DNA of 64,000 nucleotides from NCBI RefSeq assembly GCF_017311165.1, contig NZ_CP062973.1, positions 682,001 through 746,000 on the forward strand, read 5' to 3'. The notes under the pieces were generated by a model. The model did no database searches and was not told where the DNA came from. It worked only from the letters and a program-made list of their open reading frames with translations. The stretch's first letter is position 1; each line of letters begins with the position of its first letter. The DNA comes from Psychroflexus sp. ALD_RP9 (lineage in GTDB: Bacteria; Bacteroidota; Bacteroidia; Flavobacteriales; Flavobacteriaceae). Positions 1 through 8,834 of this stretch are shown in pieces. The position numbers and the translations under genes were made by a program.

Positions 1-231
1 AGTTTGGTATTCTATACGATTGGGATTAGTAAAACCGTACTTAGGTAAACGTCTTTGAAGAGGCATCTGACCACCTTCAAAACCGATTTTACGTGAGTAA
101 CCCGATCTGGATTTAGCACCTTTGTGACCTCTTCCTGCTGTCCCGCCACTTCCAGAAGCTTCTCCTCTACCTTTTCTGGTAGAATTAGACTTTACTGAAC
201 CTTTTGCGGGTTTTAGATTATGTAATTCCAT
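1..231 (-). CDS. rplO: 50S ribosomal protein L15 (partial, 3' end off the window)
   Basis: L15 is a late-assembling 23S rRNA-binding protein of the large subunit. Only the first 77 codons are present; the gene runs off the left edge. The translation starts [12 protein letters not shown], followed by the Gly/Arg-rich arm (about residues 21-44, including GRGHKGAKS) and the [15 protein letters not shown] segment typical of the family. The start codon lies 2 bp after the rpmD stop in the junction TAATTATG. By the usual gene order secY should follow outside the window (inference). Confidence 0.97.
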   Translation of the reverse strand, partial: MELHNLKPAKGSVKSNSTRKGRGEASGSGGTAGRGHKGAKSRSGYSRKIGFEGGQMPLQRRLPKYGFTNPNRIEYQT

Positions 232-233
232 AA

Positions 234-413
234 TTATATTTCTTCTACAGTAACTAAATGATTTACTTTATTGATCATACCTAAAACAGACTTAGAGGGT
301 TCTAAAATATTAGATTGACCAATTTTTCTAAGACCTAAAGCTTCAAGTGTGAGCTTTTGGTTCTTTGGACGCTTAATAGCGCTTTTAACTTTGGTAACTT
401 TTAATTTTGCCAT
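234..413 (-). CDS. rpmD: 50S ribosomal protein L30
   Basis: Small 23S rRNA-binding protein of the large subunit, 59 aa, the usual size for bacterial L30. The start is placed at the ATG giving [11 protein letters not shown], the family N-terminus with its [19 protein letters not shown] core. The frame stays open upstream to 464, but that extension would overlap rpsE and matches no L30. It sits 4 bp after the rpsE stop and 2 bp before rplO, inside the ribosomal operon. Confidence 0.97.
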   Translation of the reverse strand: MAKLKVTKVKSAIKRPKNQKLTLEALGLRKIGQSNILEPSKSVLGMINKVNHLVTVEEI

Positions 414-417
414 TTGA

Positions 418-942
418 CTATCCGTTAAAAAGTTTTTCAAGAGTAATACCTCTTTGTTTCGCAACTACTTCTGGACTTCTAAGCCTTAAAAGTGCATCAA
501 AAGAAGCCTTTACCATATTATGTGGGTTTGTAGAGCCTTGGTTTTTAGATAACACATTATGTACACCAACTGACTCAAGAACAATTCTTGTAGGACCTCC
601 AGCAATAACACCAGTACCTTCGGAAGCAGGCATAAGCAAAACTTTTGCTCCTCCAAATTTACCAATTATTTCATGAGGAATAGTTCCTTTGTAAAGAGGA
701 ATTCTAACAAGATTTTTCTTTGCGTCTTCTACTGCTTTTGAAATAGCCTCTGCTACTTCTTTAGATTTTCCGAGGCCTTGTCCTACCACACCGTTTTCAT
801 CACCAACAACAACGATTGCAGTAAAACCAAAGGCTCGACCACCTTTAGTTACTTTGGTTACACGTTGTACGCCTACTAATCTATCCTTTAAATCTAGACC
901 ACCTGGTTTAACGGTTTCAACATTTTTATATTTATGAAACAT
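418..942 (-). CDS. rpsE: 30S ribosomal protein S5
   Basis: S5 lies at the back of the 30S subunit and contributes to decoding fidelity and mRNA entry. The 174-aa product has the N-terminal double-stranded-RNA-binding-like domain (about residues 17-80, with [19 protein letters not shown]) and the C-terminal domain with [15 protein letters not shown]. The first segment forms the loop where spectinomycin-resistance changes occur in other species; no deletion is seen in it. It sits 3 bp after rplR and 4 bp before rpmD. Confidence 0.98.
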   Translation of the reverse strand: MFHKYKNVETVKPGGLDLKDRLVGVQRVTKVTKGGRAFGFTAIVVVGDENGVVGQGLGKSKEVAEAISKAVEDAKKNLVRIPLYKGTIPHEIIGKFGGAKVLLMPASEGTGVIAGGPTRIVLESVGVHNVLSKNQGSTNPHNMVKASFDALLRLRSPEVVAKQRGITLEKLFNG

Positions 943-945
943 ATT

Positions 946-1302
946 TTAAAATTTTAATCCACCCGAACGGGCGCCTTCAGCTAGTGATTTAACTCTTCCG
1001 TGATATAAATAACCACCTCTATCAAATGAAACTGAGTCTATACCGGCATCTAAAGCCTTTTTAGCAACAGTTTCACCAACAACTTTGGCAGCATCAGACT
1101 TATTAAGTCCATCAACGTTCACATCTTTATCTCTTGACGATGCTGATAATAAAGTAACACCATTGACATCATCAATCAATTGTGCATATATACATTTGTT
1201 ACTTCTATATACAGAAAGTCTTGGTTTTGTAGCTGTTCCGTTAATTGTTTTTCGGATACGCTTTCTAATTTTATGTCTTCGAACTTCTTTTGAGAATGCC
1301 AT
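946..1302 (-). CDS. rplR: 50S ribosomal protein L18
   Basis: L18 binds 5S rRNA and anchors it in the central protuberance with L5. The product is 118 aa, normal length, with a basic N-terminus ([16 protein letters not shown]) followed by the [20 protein letters not shown] motif and the C-terminal [20 protein letters not shown] signature. Its ATG is 2 bp after the rplF stop in a TAATTATG junction, so translation is probably coupled to rplF (inference). Confidence 0.98.
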   Translation of the reverse strand: MAFSKEVRRHKIRKRIRKTINGTATKPRLSVYRSNKCIYAQLIDDVNGVTLLSASSRDKDVNVDGLNKSDAAKVVGETVAKKALDAGIDSVSFDRGGYLYHGRVKSLAEGARSGGLKF

Positions 1303-1304
1303 AA

Positions 1305-1847
1305 TTATGCTGATTTTCCTGCTTTACGTCTAATATATTCACCTACATATTTAATCCCTTTTCCTTTGTAAGGCTCAGGCTTTCTAAAAGACCTAATCTT
1401 TGCCGCAACTTGAGAAACAAGTTGTTTGTCAAATGATGTTAACTTGATAATAGGATTTTTTCCTTTTTCAGATATAGTTTCGACCTTTACTTCTGGAGCA
1501 AGATTTATAACTATATTATGAGAAAAGCCTACAGCAATATCAAGTTTTTGTCCCTGATTAGATGCTCTATATCCTACCCCAACTAATTCAAGTTCTTTAG
1601 TAAAACCCTCTGAAACACCTAAAACCATATTATTGATTAAGGCACGATATAAACCGTGTTTAGATTTAATATCCTTTTTCTCAGAAGGCCTTTCAAGTAA
1701 AACTTGATTGTTTTCAATTTTTACATTGATGTCGCTAACTTTTTGTGTTAGCTCGCCTAACTTACCCTTTACTGTGATGATGTCGTCGTTTAGACTGACT
1801 TCAACATTATCTGGTATGTTAATTGGACTATTTCCTATTCTTGACAT
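1305..1847 (-). CDS. rplF: 50S ribosomal protein L6
   Basis: L6 contacts 23S rRNA near the sarcin-ricin loop, where elongation factors dock. The product is 180 aa with two tandem L6 domains and the C-terminal signature [21 protein letters not shown]. The start is set at the ATG giving [15 protein letters not shown], the family N-terminus. The frame is open upstream to 1904 but those 19 codons run into rpsH and resemble no L6. It lies 16 bp after rpsH. Confidence 0.98.
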   Translation of the reverse strand: MSRIGNSPINIPDNVEVSLNDDIITVKGKLGELTQKVSDINVKIENNQVLLERPSEKKDIKSKHGLYRALINNMVLGVSEGFTKELELVGVGYRASNQGQKLDIAVGFSHNIVINLAPEVKVETISEKGKNPIIKLTSFDKQLVSQVAAKIRSFRKPEPYKGKGIKYVGEYIRRKAGKSA

Positions 1848-1863
1848 TACATTAAATTTAATA

Positions 1864-2262
1864 TTAATAAACGTAACAAAGAACCTCACCACCAACGTGT
1901 TCACGTTGTGCTTGTTTTCCCGTCATAATTCCTTTAGAAGTAGACATTATAGCTATCCCTAAGCCATTCAGAACTCTTGGAATATTTTCAGAACTACTAT
2001 ATTTTCTTAAACCAGGCTTACTGGCTCTTTGAATTTTTTTAATGACAGGATCATTTGTGTGCTTGTCGTACTTTAACGCTATTTTGATTATTCCTTGTTT
2101 ATCGTCTTCGATAAATTTATAACTTAAAATGTATCCTTGATCGAATAATATTTTAGTTATTTCCTTTTTAAGATTAGATGCTGGTATTTCAACGACTCTG
2201 TGTGTAGCTGAAACAGCATTTCTAATTCTTGTCAAATAATCTGCAACTGGATCTATATTCAT
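1864..2262 (-). CDS. rpsH: 30S ribosomal protein S8
   Basis: S8 is a primary 16S rRNA binder, needed for assembly of the central domain, and in E. coli is the translational repressor of the spc operon. The 132-aa product begins MNIDPVADYLTRIRNA and ends with the conserved GEVLCYVY; the ILNGLGI-type loop appears as VLNGLGIAIMSTSKG. No obvious S8-binding mimic was recognised in the short spacers here. It is 18 bp after rpsN. Confidence 0.98.
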   Translation of the reverse strand: MNIDPVADYLTRIRNAVSATHRVVEIPASNLKKEITKILFDQGYILSYKFIEDDKQGIIKIALKYDKHTNDPVIKKIQRASKPGLRKYSSSENIPRVLNGLGIAIMSTSKGIMTGKQAQREHVGGEVLCYVY

Positions 2263-2280
2263 CTTTGATTATTTATTTAA

Positions 2281-2550
2281 TTACCAACTTGCTTTTTTAA
2301 CACCAGGTATTAAACCTTTATTAGCCATTTCTCTAAACATAACTCGAGAAATACCAAACTGTCTAATATAACCCTTAGGTCTACCCGTAAGTTTACATCT
2401 GTTATGAAGTCTTACTGGAGAAGAGTTCTTTGGTAATTTTTGTAATGCTTCGTAATCACCAGCTTCTTTAAGAGCAGCTCTTTTCTCAGCATATTTATCT
2501 ACCATTTTTTGTCGCTTTACTTCACGAGCTTTCATTGATTCTTTTGCCAT
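2281..2550 (-). CDS. rpsN: 30S ribosomal protein S14, zinc-free (C-) form
   Basis: S14 assembles late into the 30S head. The 89-aa product is the long form without a zinc site: the central motif is [13 protein letters not shown] with a single Cys, whereas zinc-binding paralogues are near 60 aa and carry two CxxC pairs. The C-terminus [28 protein letters not shown] tail is typical. Because it needs no zinc, no zinc-starvation paralogue is required. It starts 2 bp after the rplE stop in a TAATTATG junction. Confidence 0.97.
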   Translation of the reverse strand: MAKESMKAREVKRQKMVDKYAEKRAALKEAGDYEALQKLPKNSSPVRLHNRCKLTGRPKGYIRQFGISRVMFREMANKGLIPGVKKASW

Positions 2551-2552
2551 AA

Positions 2553-3104
2553 TTACTTCTTTTTAAAAGGTAAACCTAATTCTGTTAAAAGAGCCTTAGC
2601 TTCTTTATCTGTATTCGCGGTGGTCACAAAACTAATATCTAAACCAGAAATTCTATTAACTTTATCGATGTTAATTTCTGGGAAAATAATTTGTTCCTTG
2701 ATACCTAAGTTGTAATTACCACGACCATCAAAACCGTCTGCATTAATGCCATTAAAGTCTCTTACACGAGGTAAAGCAGATGTTATTAAGCGATCTAAAA
2801 ACTCATACATTCTGTATCCTCTTAAAGTCACTTTTACACCTATTGGCATGCCTTTACGTAATTTAAACGATGCTACGTCTTTCTTAGATATAGTAGACAC
2901 AGCCTTTTGGCCTGTAATTAATGCAAATTCTTCTAAAGAGTGATCAATTAATTTCTTATCAGCAATTGCAGCTCCAACACCTCTACTTAATACAATTTTC
3001 TTAAGTTTAGGTACTTCAAATTGATTGGAATAACTAAATTCTTCTTTAAGAGAATTTAGAATCCTATTTGAATATTCTTCTTTTAATCTTGGTACGTAAG
3101 TCAT
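2553..3104 (-). CDS. rplE: 50S ribosomal protein L5
   Basis: L5 carries 5S rRNA into the central protuberance and touches P-site tRNA. The product is 183 aa, of usual length, beginning [13 protein letters not shown]. It includes the [24 protein letters not shown] segment (conserved residues R, Y, F and the PRVRDF end) and [11 protein letters not shown]. It starts 2 bp after the rplX stop in a TAATTATG junction and is followed 2 bp later by rpsN. Confidence 0.98.
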   Translation of the reverse strand: MTYVPRLKEEYSNRILNSLKEEFSYSNQFEVPKLKKIVLSRGVGAAIADKKLIDHSLEEFALITGQKAVSTISKKDVASFKLRKGMPIGVKVTLRGYRMYEFLDRLITSALPRVRDFNGINADGFDGRGNYNLGIKEQIIFPEINIDKVNRISGLDISFVTTANTDKEAKALLTELGLPFKKK

Positions 3105-3106
3105 AA

Positions 3107-3418
3107 TTAAATTACTTCTTTAGTCTTCTTAGATATTCTAAGTTTTTTTCCATCTTCATATTTGTAACCAACTCTAGTAGTTTTGTTATCTTTAGTTAGC
3201 AATGAAACATTAGAAATATGAATTGGAGCTTCTGATTTATCTATTCCACCTTGTGGGTTATTAGCTGAAGGCTTTTTATGTTTGGATACCATATTGACAC
3301 CTTCAACAAGAACTCTATCTTTATCTTTAAGGATTTTAATCACTTTTCCTTCCTTGCCCTTATCTTCTCCCGCTAATACACGGACATGGTCATTGAGTTT
3401 AATTTTAAACTTTTTCAT
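3107..3418 (-). CDS. rplX: 50S ribosomal protein L24
   Basis: L24 initiates 50S assembly by binding the 5' domain of 23S rRNA near the exit tunnel. The 103-aa product has the KOW motif close to its N-terminus ([20 protein letters not shown], residues about 11-30) and the [15 protein letters not shown] segment. Length and order between rplN and rplE are standard. It is 10 bp after rplN. Confidence 0.98.
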   Translation of the reverse strand: MKKFKIKLNDHVRVLAGEDKGKEGKVIKILKDKDRVLVEGVNMVSKHKKPSANNPQGGIDKSEAPIHISNVSLLTKDNKTTRVGYKYEDGKKLRISKKTKEVI

Positions 3419-3428
3419 GAATTCAAAT

Positions 3429-3797
3429 TTAAAGCACTTCAGGTGCTAGTGATACAATTTTCATGAATTGGTTATCCCTAAGCTCTTTGGCAACTGGACC
3501 AAATACACGAGTACCTCTCATTTCTCCAGTAGGGTTCAAAAGAACACAAGCGTTATCATCAAATCTGATGTATGAACCATCAGGTCTTCTAACCTCTTTG
3601 CTTGTTCTAACCACTACGGCTGTGGATACAGCTCCTTTTTTAATGTTTCCATTAGGAGTTGCTTCTTTAACACTAACAACGACTTTATCACCTACCGATG
3701 CATAACGCCTTTTTGTACCACCAAGTACTCTAATTACGAGTACTTGCTTGGCTCCAGTGTTGTCTGCTACTTTTAATCTTGATTCTTGCTGTACCAT
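3429..3797 (-). CDS. rplN: 50S ribosomal protein L14
   Basis: L14 forms part of the intersubunit bridge with 16S rRNA and is a binding site for the silencing factor RsfS in other bacteria. The 122-aa product starts [18 protein letters not shown] and has the conserved [18 protein letters not shown] and [13 protein letters not shown] motifs. Length matches the family exactly. It is separated from the rpsQ stop by 1 bp. Confidence 0.98.
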   Translation of the reverse strand: MVQQESRLKVADNTGAKQVLVIRVLGGTKRRYASVGDKVVVSVKEATPNGNIKKGAVSTAVVVRTSKEVRRPDGSYIRFDDNACVLLNPTGEMRGTRVFGPVAKELRDNQFMKIVSLAPEVL

Positions 3798-3798
3798 T

Positions 3799-4056
3799 TT
3801 ATTTTGCTCTTTCTATTATATCAACTAACCTCCAACGTTTTGATTTGCTCAAAGGTCTTGTTTCCATAATTCTAACAGTGTCACCTTCGTTGCATGAATT
3901 TTCTTCATCATGTGCAACATACTTTTTAGTTTTCAAAACGAACTTACCATAAAGTGGATGCTTCATTTTCTTAACTTCAGAAACAACAATAGATTTCTCC
4001 ATTTTGTTACTTGTGACGACACCAATACGTTCTTTTCTTAAATTTCTTTTTTCCAT
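3799..4056 (-). CDS. rpsQ: 30S ribosomal protein S17
   Basis: S17 is a primary 16S rRNA-binding OB-fold protein. The 85-aa product begins [19 protein letters not shown] and keeps the S17 signature ([22 protein letters not shown]) and the [17 protein letters not shown]-terminal motif. It lies 10 bp after rpmC and 1 bp before rplN. Confidence 0.98.
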   Translation of the reverse strand: MEKRNLRKERIGVVTSNKMEKSIVVSEVKKMKHPLYGKFVLKTKKYVAHDEENSCNEGDTVRIMETRPLSKSKRWRLVDIIERAK

Positions 4057-4066
4057 TTAATTAGAA

Positions 4067-4258
4067 TTATTCTAATTCTCTTTTTGAAATCTCTGTATTG
4101 ATTCTTGCTATAGTTTTTCTCATTTTATTAATCTCGGATGGATTATCTAAAGGAGATAACTGATGCGTTAACTTAAGCTCTTTTAATTTAGCTTGGCTGT
4201 TTAACAATGCATCTTTTAAATCAGATACAGATAGTTCTTTAATTTCAGACTGCTTCAT
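4067..4258 (-). CDS. rpmC: 50S ribosomal protein L29
   Basis: L29 sits next to L23 at the peptide exit tunnel, where trigger factor and SRP dock. The 63-aa product is a two-helix hairpin starting MKQSEIKELSVSDLKD and ending with the KMRKTIARINTEISKRE signature. The start is preceded by TAATAATT after the rplP stop, 5 bp apart, with no Shine-Dalgarno sequence. Confidence 0.97.
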   Translation of the reverse strand: MKQSEIKELSVSDLKDALLNSQAKLKELKLTHQLSPLDNPSEINKMRKTIARINTEISKRELE

Positions 4259-4263
4259 AATTA

Positions 4264-4683
4264 TTATTCTTGATAATCTCTAGCCACAATAAACTTAGTT
4301 TTAACTGGCAATTTTTGAGCTGCAAGACGCAAAGCTTCTTTAGCAACATTAAGTGGAACACCACCTATTTCAAAAATTATACGACCAGGCTTAACCACTG
4401 CAGCATAATATTCAACAGAACCTTTACCTTTACCCATTCGTACTTCAAGAGGTTTTTTGGTAATTGGTTTGTCTGGAAATATTTTAATCCATAACGAACC
4501 TTCTCTTTTCATATAACGGGTAGCAGCAATACGAGCTGCTTCAATTTGACGTGAATTTATAAACGTAGAATCTAAAGATTTAATACCAAATGTACCGTTA
4601 GATAGTCTATGACCTCTTCCGGAAACACCTTTCATTCTTCCTTTTTGATGCTTACGATATTTTGTCCTTTTTGGCTGTAACAT
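4264..4683 (-). CDS. rplP: 50S ribosomal protein L16
   Basis: L16 organises the A-site side of the peptidyl-transferase region. The 139-aa product begins [19 protein letters not shown] and contains the two L16 signatures ([24 protein letters not shown] and [13 protein letters not shown]) at their usual places. It is followed by rpmC after 5 bp and preceded by rpsC after 21 bp. Confidence 0.98.
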   Translation of the reverse strand: MLQPKRTKYRKHQKGRMKGVSGRGHRLSNGTFGIKSLDSTFINSRQIEAARIAATRYMKREGSLWIKIFPDKPITKKPLEVRMGKGKGSVEYYAAVVKPGRIIFEIGGVPLNVAKEALRLAAQKLPVKTKFIVARDYQE

Positions 4684-4704
4684 GCTTTAATCTTTAATGA
4701 TTAA

Positions 4705-5412
4705 TTACTTTCTACGTCGCGCTTTACGACGTGCTTTCCCTTTGCTTTCATTTTTAGACAGGCCAATAAGTGGAGATAGTTCACGTTTACCATAAACTTC
4801 TCCTTTCATGATCCAAACCTTAACACCTAATCTACCATAAGTTGTATGTGCTTCGACTAAGGCGTAATCAATGTCAGCTCTAAAAGTTGATAGAGGAATT
4901 CTTCCTTCTTTATAGGACTCAACACGAGCCATTTCAGCACCGTTTAATCGTCCTGCAATCTGAATTTTAATTCCTTCAGCATTCATTCTCATAGCAGCAG
5001 CAATAGCCATTTTTGTTGCTCTTCTATAAGATATACGATTCTCAATTTGTCTTGCCACACTGGTTGCAACCAATTGAGCATCTAGCTCAGGTCTTTTAAT
5101 TTCGAAAATATTTACCTGAACTTCTTTGTCTGTAATTTTCTTAAGCTCCTCTTTTAACTTGTCTACCTCTTGACCACCTTTACCAATAATTATACCAGGT
5201 CTGGCGGTAGTGATAGTAACGGTTACAAGTTTAAGTGTACGCTCAATAATCACTCTCGAAACGCTAGCTTTTTGGAGACGGGCATGAATATACTTACGTA
5301 TTTTATCATCTTCAGCTAGGTTATTACCATAATCTTTTCCTCCATACCAGTTAGATTCCCAACCTTTAATGATTCCAAGTCTATTACCTATCGGATTTGT
5401 TTTTTGTCCCAT
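4705..5412 (-). CDS. rpsC: 30S ribosomal protein S3
   Basis: S3 lines the mRNA entry channel and helps the ribosomal helicase activity. The 235-aa product starts [14 protein letters not shown] and has a KH type-2 domain ([18 protein letters not shown], about residues 73-90) and the C-terminal domain with the KVWIMKGE motif, ending in a basic tail [12 protein letters not shown]. Unusually for this operon, the start has a real Shine-Dalgarno-like AAGGAG 4 bp before the ATG. Confidence 0.98.
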   Translation of the reverse strand: MGQKTNPIGNRLGIIKGWESNWYGGKDYGNNLAEDDKIRKYIHARLQKASVSRVIIERTLKLVTVTITTARPGIIIGKGGQEVDKLKEELKKITDKEVQVNIFEIKRPELDAQLVATSVARQIENRISYRRATKMAIAAAMRMNAEGIKIQIAGRLNGAEMARVESYKEGRIPLSTFRADIDYALVEAHTTYGRLGVKVWIMKGEVYGKRELSPLIGLSKNESKGKARRKARRRK

Positions 5413-5420
5413 AATTCTCC

Positions 5421-5828
5421 TTAGCTTTGCGTATTATTGTTTTCACCAAGTATTAAAGTTACATGGTTTGATCTTTTTCTAATTCTGTGTGCTCTTCCCT
5501 GCGGAGCTGGCCTTAAACGCTTTAACATACTTGCACTATCAACTTTAATTTCACTTATGAATAAATTTGCTGATTCTACATCTGCATCTTCGTTTTTTGC
5601 TTGCCAGTTCGCTATAGCAGAAAGCAATAATTTTTCAACTCTTCCTGAAGCCTCTTTTGTTGAAAACTTCAGAATATTTAGAGCATCATTTACTGATTTA
5701 CCTCTAACAAGGTCAGCTACAAGTCTCATTTTTCTAGGTGAAGTTGGACAATTGTTCAACTTTGCAAAAGCTAATTTAGCTCTAGCTTCTTTAAGCTTTG
5801 CTGCACTCTCTCTTTTTCTAACTCCCAT
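5421..5828 (-). CDS. rplV: 50S ribosomal protein L22
   Basis: L22 reaches into the exit tunnel with a long beta-hairpin, where macrolide-resistance changes arise. The 135-aa product has the [22 protein letters not shown]-terminal signature and the tunnel loop region [22 protein letters not shown]; the loop looks intact. It is 6 bp after rpsS and 8 bp before rpsC. Confidence 0.98.
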   Translation of the reverse strand: MGVRKRESAAKLKEARAKLAFAKLNNCPTSPRKMRLVADLVRGKSVNDALNILKFSTKEASGRVEKLLLSAIANWQAKNEDADVESANLFISEIKVDSASMLKRLRPAPQGRAHRIRKRSNHVTLILGENNNTQS

Positions 5829-5834
5829 GACTTA

Positions 5835-6113
5835 CTACTTTTTACCCTTATTTTTAGAACCTTGATGACCTCTAAAAGTTCTAGTTGGTGAAAACTCTCC
5901 TAATTTATGACCTACCATATTTTCTGTAATAAAAACAGGGACAAATTGTCTTCCATTATGAACTCCAACAGTTTGACCAACGAAATCTGGAGTAATCATA
6001 GATGCTCTAGACCAAGTTTTAATAACAGATTTTTTTCCGGACTCAACATTCTGAGCAACTTTTTTTTCTAATTTATAATGGACAAATGGTCCTTTTTTTA
6101 ATGAACGAGCCAT
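5835..6113 (-). CDS. rpsS: 30S ribosomal protein S19
   Basis: S19 is in the 30S head and contacts the A-site region and S13. The 92-aa product starts [19 protein letters not shown] and carries the family signature [17 protein letters not shown] plus [11 protein letters not shown]. Length is standard; it lies 5 bp after rplB. Confidence 0.98.
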   Translation of the reverse strand: MARSLKKGPFVHYKLEKKVAQNVESGKKSVIKTWSRASMITPDFVGQTVGVHNGRQFVPVFITENMVGHKLGEFSPTRTFRGHQGSKNKGKK

Positions 6114-6118
6114 ATCAA

Positions 6119-6946
6119 TTATTTCTTTTTACGTTCTAAAATGTGCTTACTGCTAGACTTTGTTTTTGATCTAGTTCTATAACCTTTTGCAGGTATACCA
6201 TTACGAGATCTTGGATGACCTCCAGAAGCTCTACCTTCTCCACCACCCATTGGGTGATCAACAGGGTTCATCACAACAGGTCTTGTTCTTGGTCTTCTAC
6301 CCAACCATCTACTTCTACCAGCTTTACCAGAAATACAAAGCTGATGATCACTATTTGATACAGCACCAATTGTAGCTAAACAATCAGCTAAAATTAATCT
6401 TGTCTCACCAGAAGGCAACTTAATAGTGACGTACTTTCCTTCTTTTGCCATAAGTTGAGCAAAAGTTCCTGCACTTCTAGCCATAATAGCTCCTTGTCCA
6501 GGTCTTAACTCAACACATGAGATAATTGTTCCAAATGGAATTTTTGATAAAGGCATAGCGTTACCAATTTCAGTAGGAACATTATCTTTACCAGAAATTA
6601 CCGTTTGACCAACTTTTATACCACTAGGAGCAATAATGTATCGTTTTTCACCATCAGTATACTTCAACAAAGCTATAAAAGCTGTCCTATTAGGATCATA
6701 CTGAATAGAATCAACAGTAGCCTCAACACCCTGTTTATCACGCTTAAAATCAATAAGCCTATATCTTCTTTTATGACCACCACCAATGTAGCGCATAGTC
6801 ATTTTACCCTGATTGTTACGACCACCAGACTTTTTTAACGGAGTCAATAAAGACTTTTCCGGCTTATCAGTTGTAATAACGTCGTTATTATTTACAACTT
6901 TAAAACGCTGGCCTGGAGTATTTGGTTTTAATTTTCTAACCGACAT
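6119..6946 (-). CDS. rplB: 50S ribosomal protein L2
   Basis: L2 is required for subunit joining and peptidyl-transferase activity. The 275-aa product has the OB-fold and SH3-like core and the C-terminal [20 protein letters not shown] loop containing the conserved histidine (the NPVDHP His) that is near the catalytic centre in E. coli L2. The end is a basic tail ([14 protein letters not shown]). It is 9 bp before rplW would end and 5 bp before rpsS in transcription order. Confidence 0.98.
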   Translation of the reverse strand: MSVRKLKPNTPGQRFKVVNNNDVITTDKPEKSLLTPLKKSGGRNNQGKMTMRYIGGGHKRRYRLIDFKRDKQGVEATVDSIQYDPNRTAFIALLKYTDGEKRYIIAPSGIKVGQTVISGKDNVPTEIGNAMPLSKIPFGTIISCVELRPGQGAIMARSAGTFAQLMAKEGKYVTIKLPSGETRLILADCLATIGAVSNSDHQLCISGKAGRSRWLGRRPRTRPVVMNPVDHPMGGGEGRASGGHPRSRNGIPAKGYRTRSKTKSSSKHILERKKK

Positions 6947-6955
6947 TTTACCTTA

Positions 6956-7246
6956 TTAAAGATTATTATATAAATCTAATGTATCACCTTCAGCTACTTT
7001 AACCATAGCTTTTTTGTACTCATTAGTCTTACCTGAAACAATACCTGTTTTTGTATATCTTGTCTTGTACTTAGGCAAAACTCTAAGAGTCCTAACCTTA
7101 TCTACACTAACATTATAAGTAGATTCAATTTCATTTTTTATTTGAACCTTGTTAGCCTTAACATCAACTAAAAAAGTAAAAGTATTTTGTACTTCACTTA
7201 AATCTGATGATTTTTCCGTAATTAATGGTTTTAAAATTACACTCAT
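6956..7246 (-). CDS. rplW: 50S ribosomal protein L23
   Basis: L23 is the main chaperone docking site beside the exit tunnel. The 96-aa product begins MSVILKPLITEKSSDLSE, has the KANKVQIKNEIESTYNVSVDKVRT core and a lysine/tyrosine-rich loop (PKYKTRYTKTG). It follows rplD by 7 bp, with AATT directly before the ATG. Confidence 0.98.
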   Translation of the reverse strand: MSVILKPLITEKSSDLSEVQNTFTFLVDVKANKVQIKNEIESTYNVSVDKVRTLRVLPKYKTRYTKTGIVSGKTNEYKKAMVKVAEGDTLDLYNNL

Positions 7247-7253
7247 AATTAGC

Positions 7254-7883
7254 TTATTTACCTAAGATATCATGCAAAAATTCAACTTGAGCTTCAGATA
7301 TAAAAACATAATTAGAATTCAACAAAGTATAAGTGTTTAATTCTGAATGTCTTACCACCTTAGAACGGTCTAAATTTCGCGACGACAAATATACATTTTT
7401 ATTATTGTCTGTCAACACAAATGTTGATTTTTTATTTTGTACATCGAAAGACTCCAAAACTCTTTTAAAGTCTTTAGTTTTCGGCGCATCGAAAGTGAAG
7501 TCTTCTACAATAAAAAGCTGCTTATCTGCAAATTTCTGAGAAAGTGCTGATTTACGAGCTAAACGTTTAAGCTTTTTATTAAGTTTTTGACTATAATCTC
7601 TTACTCTTGGACCAAAAACACGACCACCACCTTTAAATATAGGTGATTTAATACTACCAGCTCTAGCTGTTCCAGTACCTTTTTGCTTTTTGATTTTACG
7701 AGTACTACCTTTAATCTCCGCTCTTTCTTTAGCCTTATGTGTTCCTTGTCTTAAATTAGCTAAATGCTGTTTTACATCAAGGTACATCGCGTGATTATTT
7801 GGCTCAATTCCAAAAACATCATCAGAAATATCGATATTTCTGCCTGTTTCTTTACCATTAATATCTAATACTGCTACTTTCAT
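7254..7883 (-). CDS. rplD: 50S ribosomal protein L4
   Basis: L4 nucleates 50S assembly and extends a loop into the exit tunnel; in E. coli it also represses the S10 operon. The 209-aa product has the tunnel loop (KKQKGTGTARAGSIKSPIFKGGG, about residues 66-90, with the conserved GTGxAR) and a normal C-terminal domain. Its ATG overlaps the last base of the rplC stop (TAATG), a sign of translational coupling. Confidence 0.98.
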   Translation of the reverse strand: MKVAVLDINGKETGRNIDISDDVFGIEPNNHAMYLDVKQHLANLRQGTHKAKERAEIKGSTRKIKKQKGTGTARAGSIKSPIFKGGGRVFGPRVRDYSQKLNKKLKRLARKSALSQKFADKQLFIVEDFTFDAPKTKDFKRVLESFDVQNKKSTFVLTDNNKNVYLSSRNLDRSKVVRHSELNTYTLLNSNYVFISEAQVEFLHDILGK

Positions 7884-8497
7884 TACTTAAGAATAGTTAC
7901 ATAAGAGTTTTTATGACCAGGAACACAACCTTTAACTACTAGAAGGTTTTTCTCTGGAACTACTTTTAAAACTCTAAGATTTTGAACTTTTACTTTTTTG
8001 TTTCCCATTTGACCAGCCATACGCATACCTTTAAAGATACGTGCAGGATACGAAGCTGCACCAACTGAACCAGGTGCTCTTAACATACTTTGCTGACCGT
8101 GAGTTCTTTCTGAACCACTAAAACCGTGTCTTTTTACAACACCTTGGAAACCTTTTCCTTTAGAAGTACCACTTACATCAACAAATTCACCTTCAGTAAA
8201 AATATCAACAGTAATGTGATCGCCTAATTTAAACTCTTCTTCGAAACCTTGGAACTCAATAACTTTTCTTTTGACAGAAGTACCAGCTTTTTTAAAGTGA
8301 CCTAAATCAGCTTTTGTGGCATTTTTGTCTGATTTGTCATCGAAACCAAGCTGAAGAGCATCATACCCGTCAACCTCTTTGGTTCTGACTTGGGTAACGG
8401 CACAAGGACCAGCTTCGATTACAGTACATGGAATGTTTTTTCCATTTTCATCGAAAAGGCTTGTCATACCGATTTTTTTTCCTATTAACCCAGACAT
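7883..8497 (-). CDS. rplC: 50S ribosomal protein L3
   Basis: L3 is one of the first proteins bound to 23S rRNA and reaches toward the peptidyl-transferase centre. The 204-aa product starts [20 protein letters not shown] and contains the L3 signature ([20 protein letters not shown]) and the central extension with the [14 protein letters not shown] segment. The Q in RMAGQMG is the residue methylated by PrmB in other bacteria. Its stop overlaps the rplD start by 1 bp. Confidence 0.98.
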   Translation of the reverse strand: MSGLIGKKIGMTSLFDENGKNIPCTVIEAGPCAVTQVRTKEVDGYDALQLGFDDKSDKNATKADLGHFKKAGTSVKRKVIEFQGFEEEFKLGDHITVDIFTEGEFVDVSGTSKGKGFQGVVKRHGFSGSERTHGQQSMLRAPGSVGAASYPARIFKGMRMAGQMGNKKVKVQNLRVLKVVPEKNLLVVKGCVPGHKNSYVTILK

Positions 8498-8519
8498 ATT
8501 TATAATTATTAATTAGTAA

Positions 8520-8825
8520 TTAAACTTTTATTTCTACTTCTACACCACTTGGTAATTCAAGCTTCATTAGAGCATCGATTGTTTTTGAAGATGAACTATA
8601 GATATCGAGTAGTCTTTTATATGAATCTAGCTGAAATTGTTCTCTAGATTTTTTATTAACGTGTGGTGATCTAAGAACAGTAAATATTTTTTTCTTAGTC
8701 GGTAAAGGTATTGGACCTGTAACCACAGCGCCAGTTGTTTTTACGGTCTTCACAATTTTTTCTGCAGATTTATCTACTAAATTGTGATCGTAAGATTTTA
8801 ATTTTATTCTAATTTTTTGACTCAT
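8520..8825 (-). CDS. rpsJ: 30S ribosomal protein S10
   Basis: S10 is a 30S head protein that also binds NusB/NusG in transcription antitermination. The 101-aa product starts [18 protein letters not shown] and has the signature [31 protein letters not shown]. No tuf gene lies upstream: fusA ends only 9 bp before rpsJ, so the str and S10 clusters are directly joined. Confidence 0.98.
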   Translation of the reverse strand: MSQKIRIKLKSYDHNLVDKSAEKIVKTVKTTGAVVTGPIPLPTKKKIFTVLRSPHVNKKSREQFQLDSYKRLLDIYSSSSKTIDALMKLELPSGVEVEIKV

Positions 8826-8834
8826 GACTTCTTA

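Noticed and set aside
414..464. Extended N-terminus of L30 running to 464
   Set aside because: It overlaps rpsE by about 47 bp and lacks similarity; MAKLKVTK is the family start.
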